From Lingula anatina (Eukaryota; Brachiopoda; Lingulata; Lingulida; Lingulidae), in contig NW_019776004.1 in assembly GCF_001039355.2 (NCBI RefSeq), forward strand, positions 1 through 64,000: a stretch of 64,000 nt of DNA, read 5' to 3'. Positions 1 through 12,876 of the stretch are shown here, in pieces. The translations under genes were made by a program, and so were the position numbers. The notes under the pieces were generated by a model that ran no database searches, had not been told where the DNA came from, and saw nothing but the letters and a program-made list of their open reading frames with translations. Each line of letters starts with the position of its first letter. Position 1 is the stretch's first letter.

Positions 1-1568
1 ACATGTAGTCACGTACATCATCCACTCTATTCATTGTGATGCTCCAGGAAGTCTGCAATCCTGATCAGCCACTTAGCCGTCCAGTTCTGACGTCTTTACA
101 AGAAGCACAAGTCAATATATCTGCAAAACACACGAATCATACATAACAGAATGATTATACATAACAGTAAATATATTAATGATGCTTTAAGTAACATAAA
201 CTTTGTGCACAAAAGCTTTTCTATTGATTAATTACATCTTTATGGATCATTCTATTACACAAAACGCAGCGTCAGTGAAACGTAAAGAAACTTAGAGCGT
301 AGGACTTTATAATCTGTTCCTCTCATGCTTTATTTTTCAAATAAAGTTATAATAACCACAAGATATTTTGAAGCAGGAAAATGTAAGGTCAGTAAATACC
401 CCATTCCCTTCATTTTCTAATAATATTGAACTTTTTCAAGCTCTGCGATTTTTGTTTACATTTTTGGACGTCATAAATAAGGTGAGAAAACACACTGTTC
501 ATGAAAGAAATGAGACATCCAATTGGAGGCACAAACACTTGAACTTGAGGAACGTTCGCTAAATGTAATGTCCAAGTTAATCACATAAATTATGCTCAAA
601 ACTGCTCAAAATAATAATGATAAAATAGAGAAAGATAAAACTGTTAATCACGCATTATTAATGACTTGCCGTAGTAATAAACTTTTCCCAGGAATTGACA
701 GCTAGCAACATGAGACTAAAATCACCACTATTACCGAGTTAATCAGTGTTATCATTAGGAAGGCTATGTAAAAGGATTCTACGCGTTTGATCCATTGGAA
801 ATGTTTATCGTCAATTAAATGCCGCTATTAAATACTTTTCTCAACAGTTGAGGACATTACGAACGCACTTTCAAAGCACAACACAAGTCACGATATATCT
901 AAATGGTAATATTTTACGCTTTATACCTCTCTCTCTCTCTCTTTCTCTAATTTTGATACACCTCACATTTGACGCCAAAAAAATAAAAAACAAAAAAATG
1001 AAATAAAACAAACAAACAAACAAACTATTCAGCGCAGCTGACACGTAAACTTTCTGTAAAAAAGACCAAATCGTATAATAATTTAAATTTTAAAAATTAA
1101 ATCATATCATGTCATATCATTTTGATTTCCGTTTTGCCTTTTTATCAAATAAAGCTAAAAAAACAATGAATCAAAAACCATGATTTAGGAAACTGAAAAA
1201 AAATTATGATAAAAGTCAAATTAAATACTCAATTGTACCACATTTGCTTACATATTAGGACAGCCTAACTTATACCGAGTAGCTATTTCATCACTGCACA
1301 TATATATATATCTCCACATAAATTGCTCTGTTAGTGAAAACCAAGTGACCACCTTCTCAACATGTGGTGCATTTTCGTGGGTCCAAAAAGTGTTTTCTGG
1401 TGATTTATATTCCATACGGACCACTTAACGTTTTTGTTCTGATTGAAAACATTTATGGTATTGTCTAAACGTGATGGGTTTTGAATTTGCTTGAGTAAAG
1501 GTCATTTATCGTGCCGTAATGGGAAAAATAACCTCGTGTTGTTTTAATGTCAAGTGCAGATCTTTATG

Positions 1569-1610
<42 letters not shown>

Positions 1611-2061
1611 ATTTCAATACGACGAAACAGCACGGTCACCCTACCGACCTTCATTATGAAAAAAGTTATTACATCAAAACACAAAGCAGCAATCAGATCG
1701 CCTAAATTGATGTATACCGGATGATATTCTTGTTTCCCTTCCCTTCGGAAATTGCAGGTCGTCATTTATGAAATTGACCATGTAATAGCTGTGAGATGCC
1801 TTGATTTCACATTATTGTTGTCTTGCTTACCATCATATTTGCTGCGATTCAGATCCACATCAAATTTAAACTAGAGGAAAGGCAATACCCAAATACCCAT
1901 TATTTTTCCTAGAAATTTGCGCTCGAATCCTTAATAAGCAATCCGATCTTTTATCGATATCCGTATTTGTTCCAAACAATCCTGGTAAACTTGAAAGAAA
2001 TGATAAATGTATAATATTGACTGTCCTAAGATAAATTTAGCAAGAAGTGGTTTACGTACTT

Positions 2062-2115
2062 AGCGTGTGTTTAAAATCATACGCTATGAGCGTGTGTTTA
2101 AAATCATACGCTATG
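2062..2115. repeat. 27-bp tandem duplication
   Basis: AGCGTGTGTTTAAAATCATA-CGCTATG occurs twice back to back. Confidence 0.85.
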
Positions 2116-2798
2116 TCCATTTAAAACAAATAAATGCAGCTTTTCACGTTTTATCTTGTTGCAAAACAGTAGTCACGCCAGTCAGATTAATTGTTTTTTT
2201 TTCAAAGCGTGAGCTCTGTCAAACACAACACTCAAGCAACGCCATAATGTTTGCTGAAACATAGTGTTGACAAAACGTACGATTTCCAGGACTCTTGAAA
2301 GAAGCTTCATTTATTGTATTTTATTGAGACGGAAACCTTTATAATTAATATTGGATGACAGACATATGCATGTTATGTAGCAATTGTTACATTAAACAGG
2401 TCCCTCTACCCTAAGTATATGTGACGACGCATAACAAAAGTATATTGGTAATATTGATTTTTGATTTTTGTGGAATTGAATTTAATACGCCAAGCGTTAT
2501 TCAGAGCACCAATGGAATAATGGGAGGTTTGAACAGATACATGTTGGATTATTCATCGGATGTTGTGAATGTTAGCTGAGTTTGTAGCTATAGATATCCG
2601 AACTGGCTTTGTGCGTGATTTTAGTCTGCTAGGATTTCATCTGTCTCGACACATTCCGTCTCCTTTCTCAAATTAATCTGAGTGTATGAATAGCAATGCA
2701 AGACACATTGACATGAGTCATAGTATTTGTTCGTCTGAAAGTCCTGCATGTCATATACGCAGAAACATTCGACAGACCCGTCTGTTAACATACTGTAA

Positions 2799-2843
<45 letters not shown>

Positions 2844-2852
2844 TGCAGCTTA

Positions 2853-3154
2853 ACCCCCTATCAGAACGTGTCACCCCTACCACATTTATGTACAGTGCTA
2901 CAAGAGTACCCGTAGTTTTCAATGCACTTTTACGTAACGATTAGACAACCGATCACCATTAAATGAGGTACGCAACAAGTAGTTTGTTAACCTGTCAAAC
3001 GTAACCATTGAAATGCTCCAACACCTCTTATAGTTTAAAAATACAGTCCCTTGGAGAAAGAGATAGAATTTCAGCCCGCAGAATTGGTTTGTCACCTAAT
3101 TTTCCGTATCGTTTTACAAACTGCAATAGGGGTGACACGCTTTTGGTAGGGGGG
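2853..3154. mobile_element. About 300-bp inverted-repeat element (MITE)
   Basis: Ends CCCCCTATCAGAACGTGTCA...CCCCTACC and, inverted, CCCCCTACCAAAAGCGTGTC...CCCCTATT, with TA on the outer sides. No open reading frame. An AAT microsatellite (2798-2842) abuts its left end. Confidence 0.6.
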
Positions 3155-3539
3155 TAGTTTGGGGAGTGCTTTAAATGTTTACTGTGCTTCCCGCATTGCC
3201 TTTTTCATTACAGCATTAATCAAGGTGTTCACTGAAGATAAGAAGATCGTAAATTTTGCAAAACTTAATGATAAAATAAATTTTATTACAAAATGAAATG
3301 GGGCTTCCTTACTAAATGTAACCATTTTCTTATACTCCAAGTTGTAAAAAGTTTCCTTTAAAATAATTACCATGAGTCTCTCTATGAAATACAAATGTAA
3401 TTTTCACTATTTCTTTTAATCGTTTCTATTTATTCTTTTAGGGAATGCATATTATACCAAATGTTATTTTCACTTTTTCTATTAATCAATTAATTTTTTC
3501 TTTTGTTTTTGTCCATTGTTATCTTTCTATGTACTTCAG

Positions 3540-3704
3540 AAATATTTAATCGCCTACAATCAGTACTACTTCACTGGGAAACTTCAAAGTGAACCAATGT
3601 TCATAAAAACAACAGCAGATGCATACCCAGAGCTTAATTATGTGACTACCAGGAATGGAACAGCCATTAAAACATCAGCGGGTTTGACATACCTAATTAA
3701 CTGA
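3540..3704 (+). CDS. Possible 3'-terminal exon of an unidentified plus-strand gene
   Basis: A long pyrimidine-rich tract ends in TGTACTTCAG at 3539, and 54 open codons follow to TGA at 3702-3704 (begins KYLIAYNQYYF, ends TSAGLTYLIN). The length and composition are compatible with coding, but I recognise no family and see no upstream exon on this strand, so chance remains a fair explanation. Confidence 0.2.
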   Translation, partial: KYLIAYNQYYFTGKLQSEPMFIKTTADAYPELNYVTTRNGTAIKTSAGLTYLIN

Positions 3705-4574
3705 TCTCATGTGACGCTGGAGTGATCACAATCGATTAAAATCGGATATTTGAGTCACCGTTTGCAAATTGGATTAATAGCGCTCTAATTTATGAGTTAT
3801 GTTTTGTAGGATATTGACAGTTAAGTGACGGGATTTCATGGAAGTCATTATTAATATCCATGCGAATACACACAAAAGGGTATGGAACTTTTTCCTCGCA
3901 TTAATTAACGTAAAATATAAAAGATAACATATAAATAAATGTATTTATTCAGTAAAATTGAAATAAAGAAATGAAGCGCCAAAAATTGTCAAGTAAGAGC
4001 AACGTAAATGAAAAGAAGGAAACTGTCTTTACTCTTCCTGTGCTTGGGAAGAGTGTGGACCAAGAGACACTAGTTTTCAAATGATAAAACAGAAGGGAGA
4101 TACGTGACCTTTATAAAAATTGGATTGAGAAGATAAATGTCAATTTTAGCCAGATAAATTTTATTCCTACGTGGTTTGGTATTTGAAAATAGTTATTGAA
4201 ATATCTTAAACTATCTTATGACCAGGCTCATGAATGTACTGATTCTGACAATTTTAAGCAATAAAATGAAAATAACGAATGTTACTCACAGTTAGTTTCT
4301 TCTTTGAACAATCAGAAACTTTATTCTGACATCAGCCTCAGGAACCTTCCAAGGCGAGGGCCACGTCTGGAATAAAAGAAATAAAATATGACACACTGTA
4401 CACATCAGTCCCGTAACCAGGTTTGTATTTGACAGAATCATGTGTCAGTGCCATATAGGGTTGAAACGACAGTAGACAGCGACACCATAAGAGAAGACGC
4501 CTCACGCCGTGGAATTAGATAGCAAGTTTAAAGTTAAATAAAGACAAACGTAAAATAGATGGCAGTATGGCCTT

Positions 4575-4635
<61 letters not shown>

Positions 4636-6412
4636 AACAGAAGAGACAAAACCAGATATATTGGTCGTCCGTCAATAACTCAGTGTTTCTCATAAAACGT
4701 CTCATTTTCAAAGCAAATCTATGGCACCGCTCACAAGATGATCAGGGGCCTAAATGAAGTTACCTTAAATCGATGATTGTCAAATGCATTTTTCAATCAT
4801 CGTAAATCTAATATCGACACGGTGAACATTGCTGGCCTCTCAATAATGCAACAATGAAACGCGATCGCAGTGAACAGTTCACAGGACCCCAAAACGCTGA
4901 GGCGTCTCGGAATTTAGAAAATCCAAGTAACTTAAGGCTGTTTCTATGAATCAGAATACACTGTGTTTGTATCGATGCCTGCGCTTTGTTTCTTTGCACG
5001 CAATGCAACACCAGTCTTGACTGACGTCAGTCAATAAAAGATACCTAGTCTACAACGTGTTTTTTCCATCATTTTGAACACCTACTTGAGTAAAAAGAGA
5101 ATAGATATTATGTGCGTATATGCCCATTTAAATTATCGTGTGAGTATCGGCATTTCCTGAGGCATCTCATGAGAGAGTGATGTCAGGACACAAGACGACG
5201 CTGGGGAAATAATAAAGTGTTTCAAACCTCCGTTAAAGTTCATGTTCACATTGGGGGACTGGTTGAATTCTCAGGTAACGTGTTGTGGTATTTCATTACA
5301 TTATGCTGTGGCAAACGCTGTATTATATTTACATTTAATATAATAGGAGAGGATGTTCCTTTAAATTAAATTTAACTATTTTTGCCTTTTTACACTTTTG
5401 CTCAACACGTCATAGGGGTTTCACATTAATCTCGTTTGCTTTGAAATGCGTCATATTATATTTGATCTGATGGTAAATGGAAGAAATGCATTAAAACCAC
5501 TGCTTCGCTTCCTCAATCAAACACTGACGAGGCTTTATATTTGCTTATGCAATCGTAGCTCAGCACATTAAAATGGCGTACGCACCGTTGTCCTGGCTTA
5601 CTCAGAATAATACATTTTGACGATTAGCAGCTGGTGAAATTTGATAACTGTCAAGCAATCCATTTAAACCGATGTTGTGCACTTTAAAGGATACGATGAA
5701 TCAAAGTAATGCACCACTGGCTGTAAAGGATTCCTTTTTGTTACAAAACTGGTGTCATACATCACAAAAAATGACTGAGTATCTGTTTGAGGCATTTACA
5801 GATCTAAACTTCCAACAGACTCGAGCCACCAACGATGAACGTTATTACATTTCTCCAATTGTTAAAAGAGGTCTGCTGGAAATAAAATCATGGCAGCATA
5901 ATATATTGCTAAAGAAAATGTTTTTATTTACGTAACGCCCTACAGTTTAAAGCAGAGGCAATGTTTTGAGAAAAACAGTTGATATATTGCTAGCAAAACC
6001 AGATAAAATTTGACGTATTTTCCTCATCTTACCTTCACTCCGAAAATGCTACCTTGATGTACATTACCTTTCATTTATACATCAGTGCTATTCTTGCCTT
6101 ATGAAAACATGACATGATGTAAATATCAGTATTTTCAATTATCTCTCTCAATACGGGTGTTGAAAAATTCAACATCAGCCTTAACAGATAAATGTAAAAT
6201 GCAAATGTAGGAACGATGTGAACAGAATAAAGGTTAGAAACATTACATAATTACCCAAAGGCATGCAGCGCACTTTAAACAAGTGCTATATGTTATTAAT
6301 TTCAAGGAATAAAGCAACATGCTCAAATTCACCCAAAGCTTACCCCAGAAACGCCCAAATAAGTTGAAAGTTATAAGACAGCCAGTTTCCTGGAACAGAA
6401 AAATGCCTTTAC
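3705..6412. other. No confident gene
   Basis: Holds a TA microsatellite at 4578-4632. Minus strand 4369 down to about 4295 has a strong acceptor (TTTATTCCAG) and short open sequence to a stop, a possible last exon of the membrane-protein candidate. Nothing else is supportable. Confidence 0.5.
4578..4632. repeat. (TA)n microsatellite
   Basis: Uninterrupted TA dinucleotides. A similar tract lies at about 63565-63618 in kinesin intron 21. Confidence 0.95.
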
Positions 6413-9400
6413 CCTCTTCCAGGCATATCAACCAATATATTCAAGTCAGCACCAGTGGTTGGAAGTTTTTCTACTTGGCCCACATTCCACAAGGACACAT
6501 CGCCGCGGTTGTCACATGACACAGACCCTCCTGACAACTTCAACTTCAACAGAAAACTTATAGGTAATCTCTGAAGTCGTTTTCCAATCAACTAATGTAA
6601 CGGATAAATTACTGCCTTGTCACCTCGGCTCTGCTTCTCTAACACGCAAATTCATGACTTTAAACTTTTGAAAGATATATGAGCACAGCTTGTTTATACA
6701 TAACTGACAATAGCAACGTATAAAGGGACACACAGGAAAAAACACCCATATAATCTATGGGACTCTCTTGTTTTCAAATCAAAACTATCAGCGTTGCTTG
6801 TATAACACAAGCCAAACAAAGAACGTAGCCCCCATGACAAGTATTTCTAATGCAGGGACTTTACCCGACAATTGCATGTAAATTATCACCAATGTGAAAG
6901 TAATGTAGTCCTCTTCATATAAATAAACATTGTTCTTAACAGGAAGAGTGGGGTTACAAATTGAATGCCTTATTTCCTGTAACATGCAATAAAGAGCGGT
7001 ATATTAGCTGCGGTTTATAAGCTTCAAAGAACTAATGTTAACTGTTTGGATGTAAATGTATTGTTAACGTAAAAAAGAAAACCTTGAAGCTGACAAAACC
7101 AATGGTTGTAACAATATCTTCATTTTGATGATGTTTTGTTCCCTGGTTCATAAAGTTACGACAAGCAACAAAAGAGAATCAGTCACTGGGTTCCCACACA
7201 ATGTTCACCGCTATTGTCTACGTATGCCATTGAGAAAAAGAAAACGATCTAAATTTGGCAAATTACAATGTAAATGTAAAGCATCATAATCACATTGCGT
7301 GTGGATATTGTGTCGTGCAACTTTTTTCCCTGTGCTTGAGGTGAAAAATCGATTTGAAATAAGAAATGTATGATTGAGACATAACAGTAAGCATATAAAA
7401 CCAACCCTTAAATGATGGCAACTTAATATTTTAAAATTGTGGACAAGATTTTTTAAACCATACTTTACGCGGTAAAATATTTTTAAATAGTTTATATCTT
7501 AATATTTTAATAAATAACTTAGAAGTGCCTACATAGACTGTCCAAAACATACAAGAATAGTCATCTGAATCGTTAAGTTAAAAAAGAAGACATCAGACGA
7601 ACTGATAAATCAGTAATCATCCAAAGAAAGTACGAAAGCAAGGAAAAGTTCTGACTCGAGCGTTACTTCGCTGTGATGTGTATCTCAAAAAATATGCCCG
7701 TCTGACAGGAATGGAAGTCCTAGGAATGGAAGTCCATTCCTCCATATAATAGGTACAGATTAGGGTTAGTCGGAGTATTAGGGCCAGTTGTGGAACAAAT
7801 TTTCCCTGTACACAGTAATGGGGAACGGACTACGGTTCCTAGCGGACTACCATTCCTGTCACACTGCATATCGTGTACGAGAGAGTCCCCCGTGATACAG
7901 GGTCTAGTTCCCAGTGATTTGTGCAGGAAATCCCCTTCATAGATTCTGACCGCTAACGTCATGTTAACGCTAAACAATACAATTCTATTGGTATTGAAGG
8001 GCGGGTTTTTTTTGTTACGTGGAACCTCTGTTTCTTTACAACGGAATGGGACATTTCGTAGTTTCACTTGTAAACACACTGCAAAATTAAAAGCTGATCA
8101 CTTGGCTCCATTGGAACTCGGACCACCATCCTTGGCACACCGGCTTCGATTACCTATCTATCACATTGTACATCGCGTGGGTGTTTTAAAGAAAATAGAA
8201 CCAGCGCTTTTATAATGACCAGATGCAAAAAGGTGTGTCAATACAACATTAAATCACTTTGAATTATGCTAGATTGATGTTTTGTTTAAAAATAAGAATA
8301 TGAAACGTTCTTATTTTAACATCATTTTTATAAATCAGTCGCCACCACCCACAATACCCCAAACCACCCGATATGGGCCTCACGCCCAGAGTTTCCATAT
8401 AGGAAATTATATTCTATCAATCATACTTTGTCATTTAACTTTAAAGCACACATGTACAGAACCAAATCAATAGTACTTTCAAGTATCCCGCAGAGATGTA
8501 TACGTACAGAGACCTGTATCACTTTCAGTGTTTGCTGTAAGGGGGAAGCCTCATCCAAATGAAGATAAGCGGGTTCCCCGTGTAATATACAGTTCTGATT
8601 TGTTGAGGTGTGGAGATGAATGTTTACACCACTGAAGCCATGTTGCTTACTCCAGTGAGTAAACGAAACGCTAAGTACCCTCCTACACAGCTATCCTATT
8701 ATGTGTCTTTAAATATTCAACAGCACTACTACAACATCGTGGTATTAAGTGGTTCTGCATGAAGAGAATTGAAGTGGGTACTTAATACAGAAATCGTATT
8801 ATAAAATGGTCGCTGCCAAATGTAAAAAAACTGAATGTTAACAGAAACCATGCCCACCATTAGATGCATACAGGTTGAGGACGCAAGTAGGTTGAAATCT
8901 GGGACGGAGCGTGGCTGTACAAATGAAAGGGGGGGGGGGGGGGACGAGCCCTGTAGTTAACAGAGGACTATCGCGAACATGACACCTGGCTGTCTAAGGA
9001 GGCGCTACAAGACAGGTGTTACTTCCTACAAGACTTTTCCATCAGGCCGCGTTATGTTCAACTTCTCGCTACACGAGTTCTGTGAGACGTTGAACGATAT
9101 TCTTTCCGTTCTGTTCAAAGCCCACACAACTACTTCACATTTATCATAAGGATAACATTGGCCCACACATCAAATATTAGCGATCTGTGTTTTCTTAATA
9201 ATTAGAGAGTCAGCTCTTTCCATAAATCTCCGTTTCAAATTCAGAGGAAAATTAAGCTAACGCGATGTGACGCCGTGTTTGCAAGGGCGGTCCTATGATT
9301 GCAAAACACCACTATCTAGATGACGGAATCGATTTTAACTCCAGTGTTAGGCAGTTTTATTGTTTTTGATGTCAAATTGCTTCATTGCTACCTAGTTTGC

Positions 9401-12400
9401 ATTTGCCGGATATGCATCTGTTCCAAAGAGATTTCCCGAGTAGAGAGCGCCAATGTACTGCGTATTATTAGACATAAAAGACAATATTTTGTCGATGTAG
9501 AAAAAGAACTGATATTTAAGACCAGATTTGAGTAGCAAATCCCATACTGAAATCAACGCAGCGGTTGTCGACAAGGCAAGACTCAAATTTGGCAACATGC
9601 AAAAAGTACAGAATTTATTGAATTGTCTTACTCAGATACTACACCTCTAATATATCGATGATTCACCCTTGCTTTCCTTACCCCCATTGTACCTAAAAGT
9701 ACTAAGAAATCTGCAGTATGCCCTCATTACTCTCAGAAGGTAAACCTACATTATCTTCAGCGGTATGTTTGTAATGGTTCTATGATTATGGTTATTATAT
9801 TTTGTTTGCCTGGAAACATTAAGTTACTGGTGGCGGGAAACAACAGCATATTCTTTGTCATTAGAAACTGATGAGATGTCCTCGGGAGGAAGGCCTGTAT
9901 AACCTCTCGAGGTGCAAATGAGGAAATTGCCTTTACTTCAGAAGGACAGAGAAAATAGCTTTATCCATAATGCTTTGGTGCATTAAGGACAATTGGAACT
10001 GCCTGGCAATTTTCAAACCGACCAATGTAAAACGCCGCTCTGTCACTCTTACTCTTCAAAATGACAGGCCCATTAGTGACTGTAATTATTTCTAGATGTG
10101 GTTACTTTCTACCTTTTCTGAAAGTTCTAAATTTAATTAAACCTTATTTAAAGTGGAAATGCACTTTAGAATCGTAAAGGTAAAAAGAACTATAGTGCGA
10201 AGGCAAGTTAACCCCTTTTTTCCATAATAGAAAATTCAAAGCATTATTTAATCTGTTAAAAGGCGTTCCATGTTTTATGTCACTGTGTATCACACTGTAT
10301 ATCAGACGATTAATAAACCAAAATCAAAAATTGCATTGTAAGAATACTAACCTTTTTTATTACAATATTAATCAAAATACGTATCTATATTAACCGAGAA
10401 ATTACATTTCATTACATTTGGTCGGTTTGTTTTTTCTTTCTTTTTTTTTTGACTGAATACAAAAAAGTCCCTGTTTTTTTACTACTAAAACGATCATTCA
10501 TTTTATAGTATCAATACTTAATGAATAGCTAACTTACATAATTTCCGCCAATTAAGTGTTTTCGTTGGCCACGGCAATCAGGGCCCTAGGAAATTAACAT
10601 CACAGGTTTTCATGGGGAAATTAAAACATCAAACAACACTTGACAGGATAGAGAGTGTTGCGAATTCAATGCAATGAATTTGTAAAAGATCAACTTCTAA
10701 AATTTTGAATCACTCTCGGATTCCAGTTCAGATAGAAAGTTGTTATGATATATTGCATTGGGTAGGAAATAGGTTTTTGATTATGTTTTTTTAAACCCTA
10801 ATTAGCTGGTCAACCTCGATATAACGCGTACCTGCAATACATTGGGAGTGTCATGAATACAGAGAAAACGCATTACGGACCTACCATACACGTATAAATA
10901 ACACAGAACATTTGCACTGGGGTATGACATTCTATAATTTGCTCAATCGATTTCGTACAGTAAATGTTTGATTTACTGGCTTTTAGTGTATTATGTGAAT
11001 AATATACCGTCGTGTTTATATTCGTCACGCTATCATCATATTATTACCTATACATGTAGTCCAATATGTCGAAATCGGATTATGGTAAATGATGTCTAAT
11101 CTCTACTAACATGTATTGTGAAACTTTTACATTCTAGTGTCGTAAGTAACGGTGTTTTTAAGCAGCAGCATGCCTAAGGACAAGCTTAATTAATGGATGA
11201 TATGATAACAAATAATTTTCTTGAGATCGTTGGCGTCTGCATAGAAATAAATGAAAAAATGAATAAGTAATAAAATAAGCATTATCTTAATTGGAACCAA
11301 ACAAAATTCTGCTCAAAATCAACCAAGGCGTGCATGTAGCCAAATGTTTCCAATTATTAGCGCTTGTTCTGTCCCTAAACACCAAAAGCTACAAGGCTTA
11401 GCTGACTATAAAGCTTAGCTGAATTTAAAGCTGACTAAACCGCGTAAACACTGCTGCTACGGCATGACGGATAGCATAACATACGTACTCTTTCCATGTG
11501 TGGAAAGTTAAACATTTATCAGTTAGTACAGCGAATACGCCTGCTATTTGTCGTCTCCCTTGGACACTTGGACATCGTGTTTTAATTAACCTACGATAGC
11601 TCTGACATTAGAATGTAAACATGCATGTCTCTGTCGACATATTGACCAATTAAGACCAAAGTCATCAAAAACGTTACGCACTCAACCATCTGCTTATCAG
11701 ATTGTCATCTATTTAAAGTTAACTCAATTACTCGAATTTTTCACCTTGCCGTAAATTTGCTATTTTGTACATTTTATAATTATTTCTTCATTCCTATCAT
11801 GTAAATACGGAAACATGTACGACGGATCCACCCTAAGGGCAAACTAAACTTATCAAAATTAGAATTTAAAATCAAAACATGTACTTTCAAGATATCAAAT
11901 AACTTCCACAATGTATATAAAATGCCCAAACGTTACAGTTCTCAGCATTAGACGCAGGCAGTTCGAGTTGATGTTAAATCCTTATAAAATACATTTCGTC
12001 CCCGTTGCTAGCAACCGTTTCGCTGTTTCTGTATGCTACAGTAGCAGAAAACCTTACCTCCAAGCTGGAGATGTCCTCTGGTGTTTCCTTGTGATTTTGA
12101 TACAGAATCCACGACGCATCAATAAAATTAATTGTGTACTGTCATTAAGGATCATCAATGTTCGGTCTATAGAAACTAGTCAGATGTATTATATATTCCA
12201 AATGCTGAAAAGACTGATTGAATGCCGTTGGTTCCCCAGTATAAAACCAGGGCTGTTACAAGCATGCCTCACATATATACTCACTGCTTGCTGCCTGGAG
12301 CGATTTCATCAAATGACGCATATATTTATACCTACTTCATTGAGGCACGGCAGTTAACGCGGTCAAGTGGCCCACTTATGTTATAGCGATATTAGCCGTG

Positions 12401-12833
12401 ACAAACTAAAGGTCACATAGCCATGGTTAATTAAGTCTTTGCCAAATGAGTGACCTCTGGTCCACTGGAGGCTGTGTTTTTAATGGCATTAATGATAAAC
12501 CAGGCAGGACCGCTATGCTGGTGCACATCGTATATCAATTATGCAATTAATAGCACTGGAACCTGTTAAACGATGCCGTCGGAAGAAGGGAGTTGTATGT
12601 GTATATTATATGTGTGTGGAGGGGGGGAGGCAATTATTGAAAAATGAAAACTATTTTGCTAGATTTGTTAACATTTTAGGTCAGTTATTTTAATAGACTT
12701 ACTTATTCAAAAAAATTTATTGGATCCGGTAATAGGCTAAAATTATGTTAAAGGACAAGTGCACTCGAAAGCATGCACGATGTGTTTATATACTCTGAGC
12801 AATAGCGAACTTGGTGCAAAATACCTCACATAC

Positions 12834-12876
<43 letters not shown>

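Larger units (their letters stand above)
1..3539. other. No confident gene
   Basis: AT-rich DNA holding a TC microsatellite, a 27-bp duplication, an AAT tract and one MITE. The minus-strand stretch 93-27 could be a terminal exon (22 codons to TAG), but its acceptor is weak. Confidence 0.6.

Noticed and set aside
27-93. Minus-strand possible terminal exon ending WLIRIADFLEHHNE
   Set aside because: Phase would fit the membrane-protein candidate, but the acceptor has a weak pyrimidine tract and 22 open codons are easily found by chance.
4295-4369. Minus-strand possible terminal exon after TTTATTCCAG
   Set aside because: Good acceptor, but only a short open stretch in two frames; cannot choose between this and other ends.
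5672-5935. 87-codon plus-strand frame
   Set aside because: No domain, splice or promoter support.
7720-8079. 119-codon minus-strand frame
   Set aside because: Runs through the foldback element at 7703-7861; no coding features.
8985-9120. Exon-like open stretches on both strands near 9.0-9.1 kb
   Set aside because: Open on both strands with weak splice sites; no family resemblance.
12058-12138. Minus-strand exon-like segment (YTINFIDASWILYQN..., donor GTAAGG)
   Set aside because: Nice splice signals and open frame, but its phase does not fit the neighbouring candidate exons and no family is recognised.
11911-12357. 148-codon plus-strand open frame
   Set aside because: No recognisable domain, no splice context or promoter, AT-rich composition like the flanks. 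Length alone is compatible with chance.
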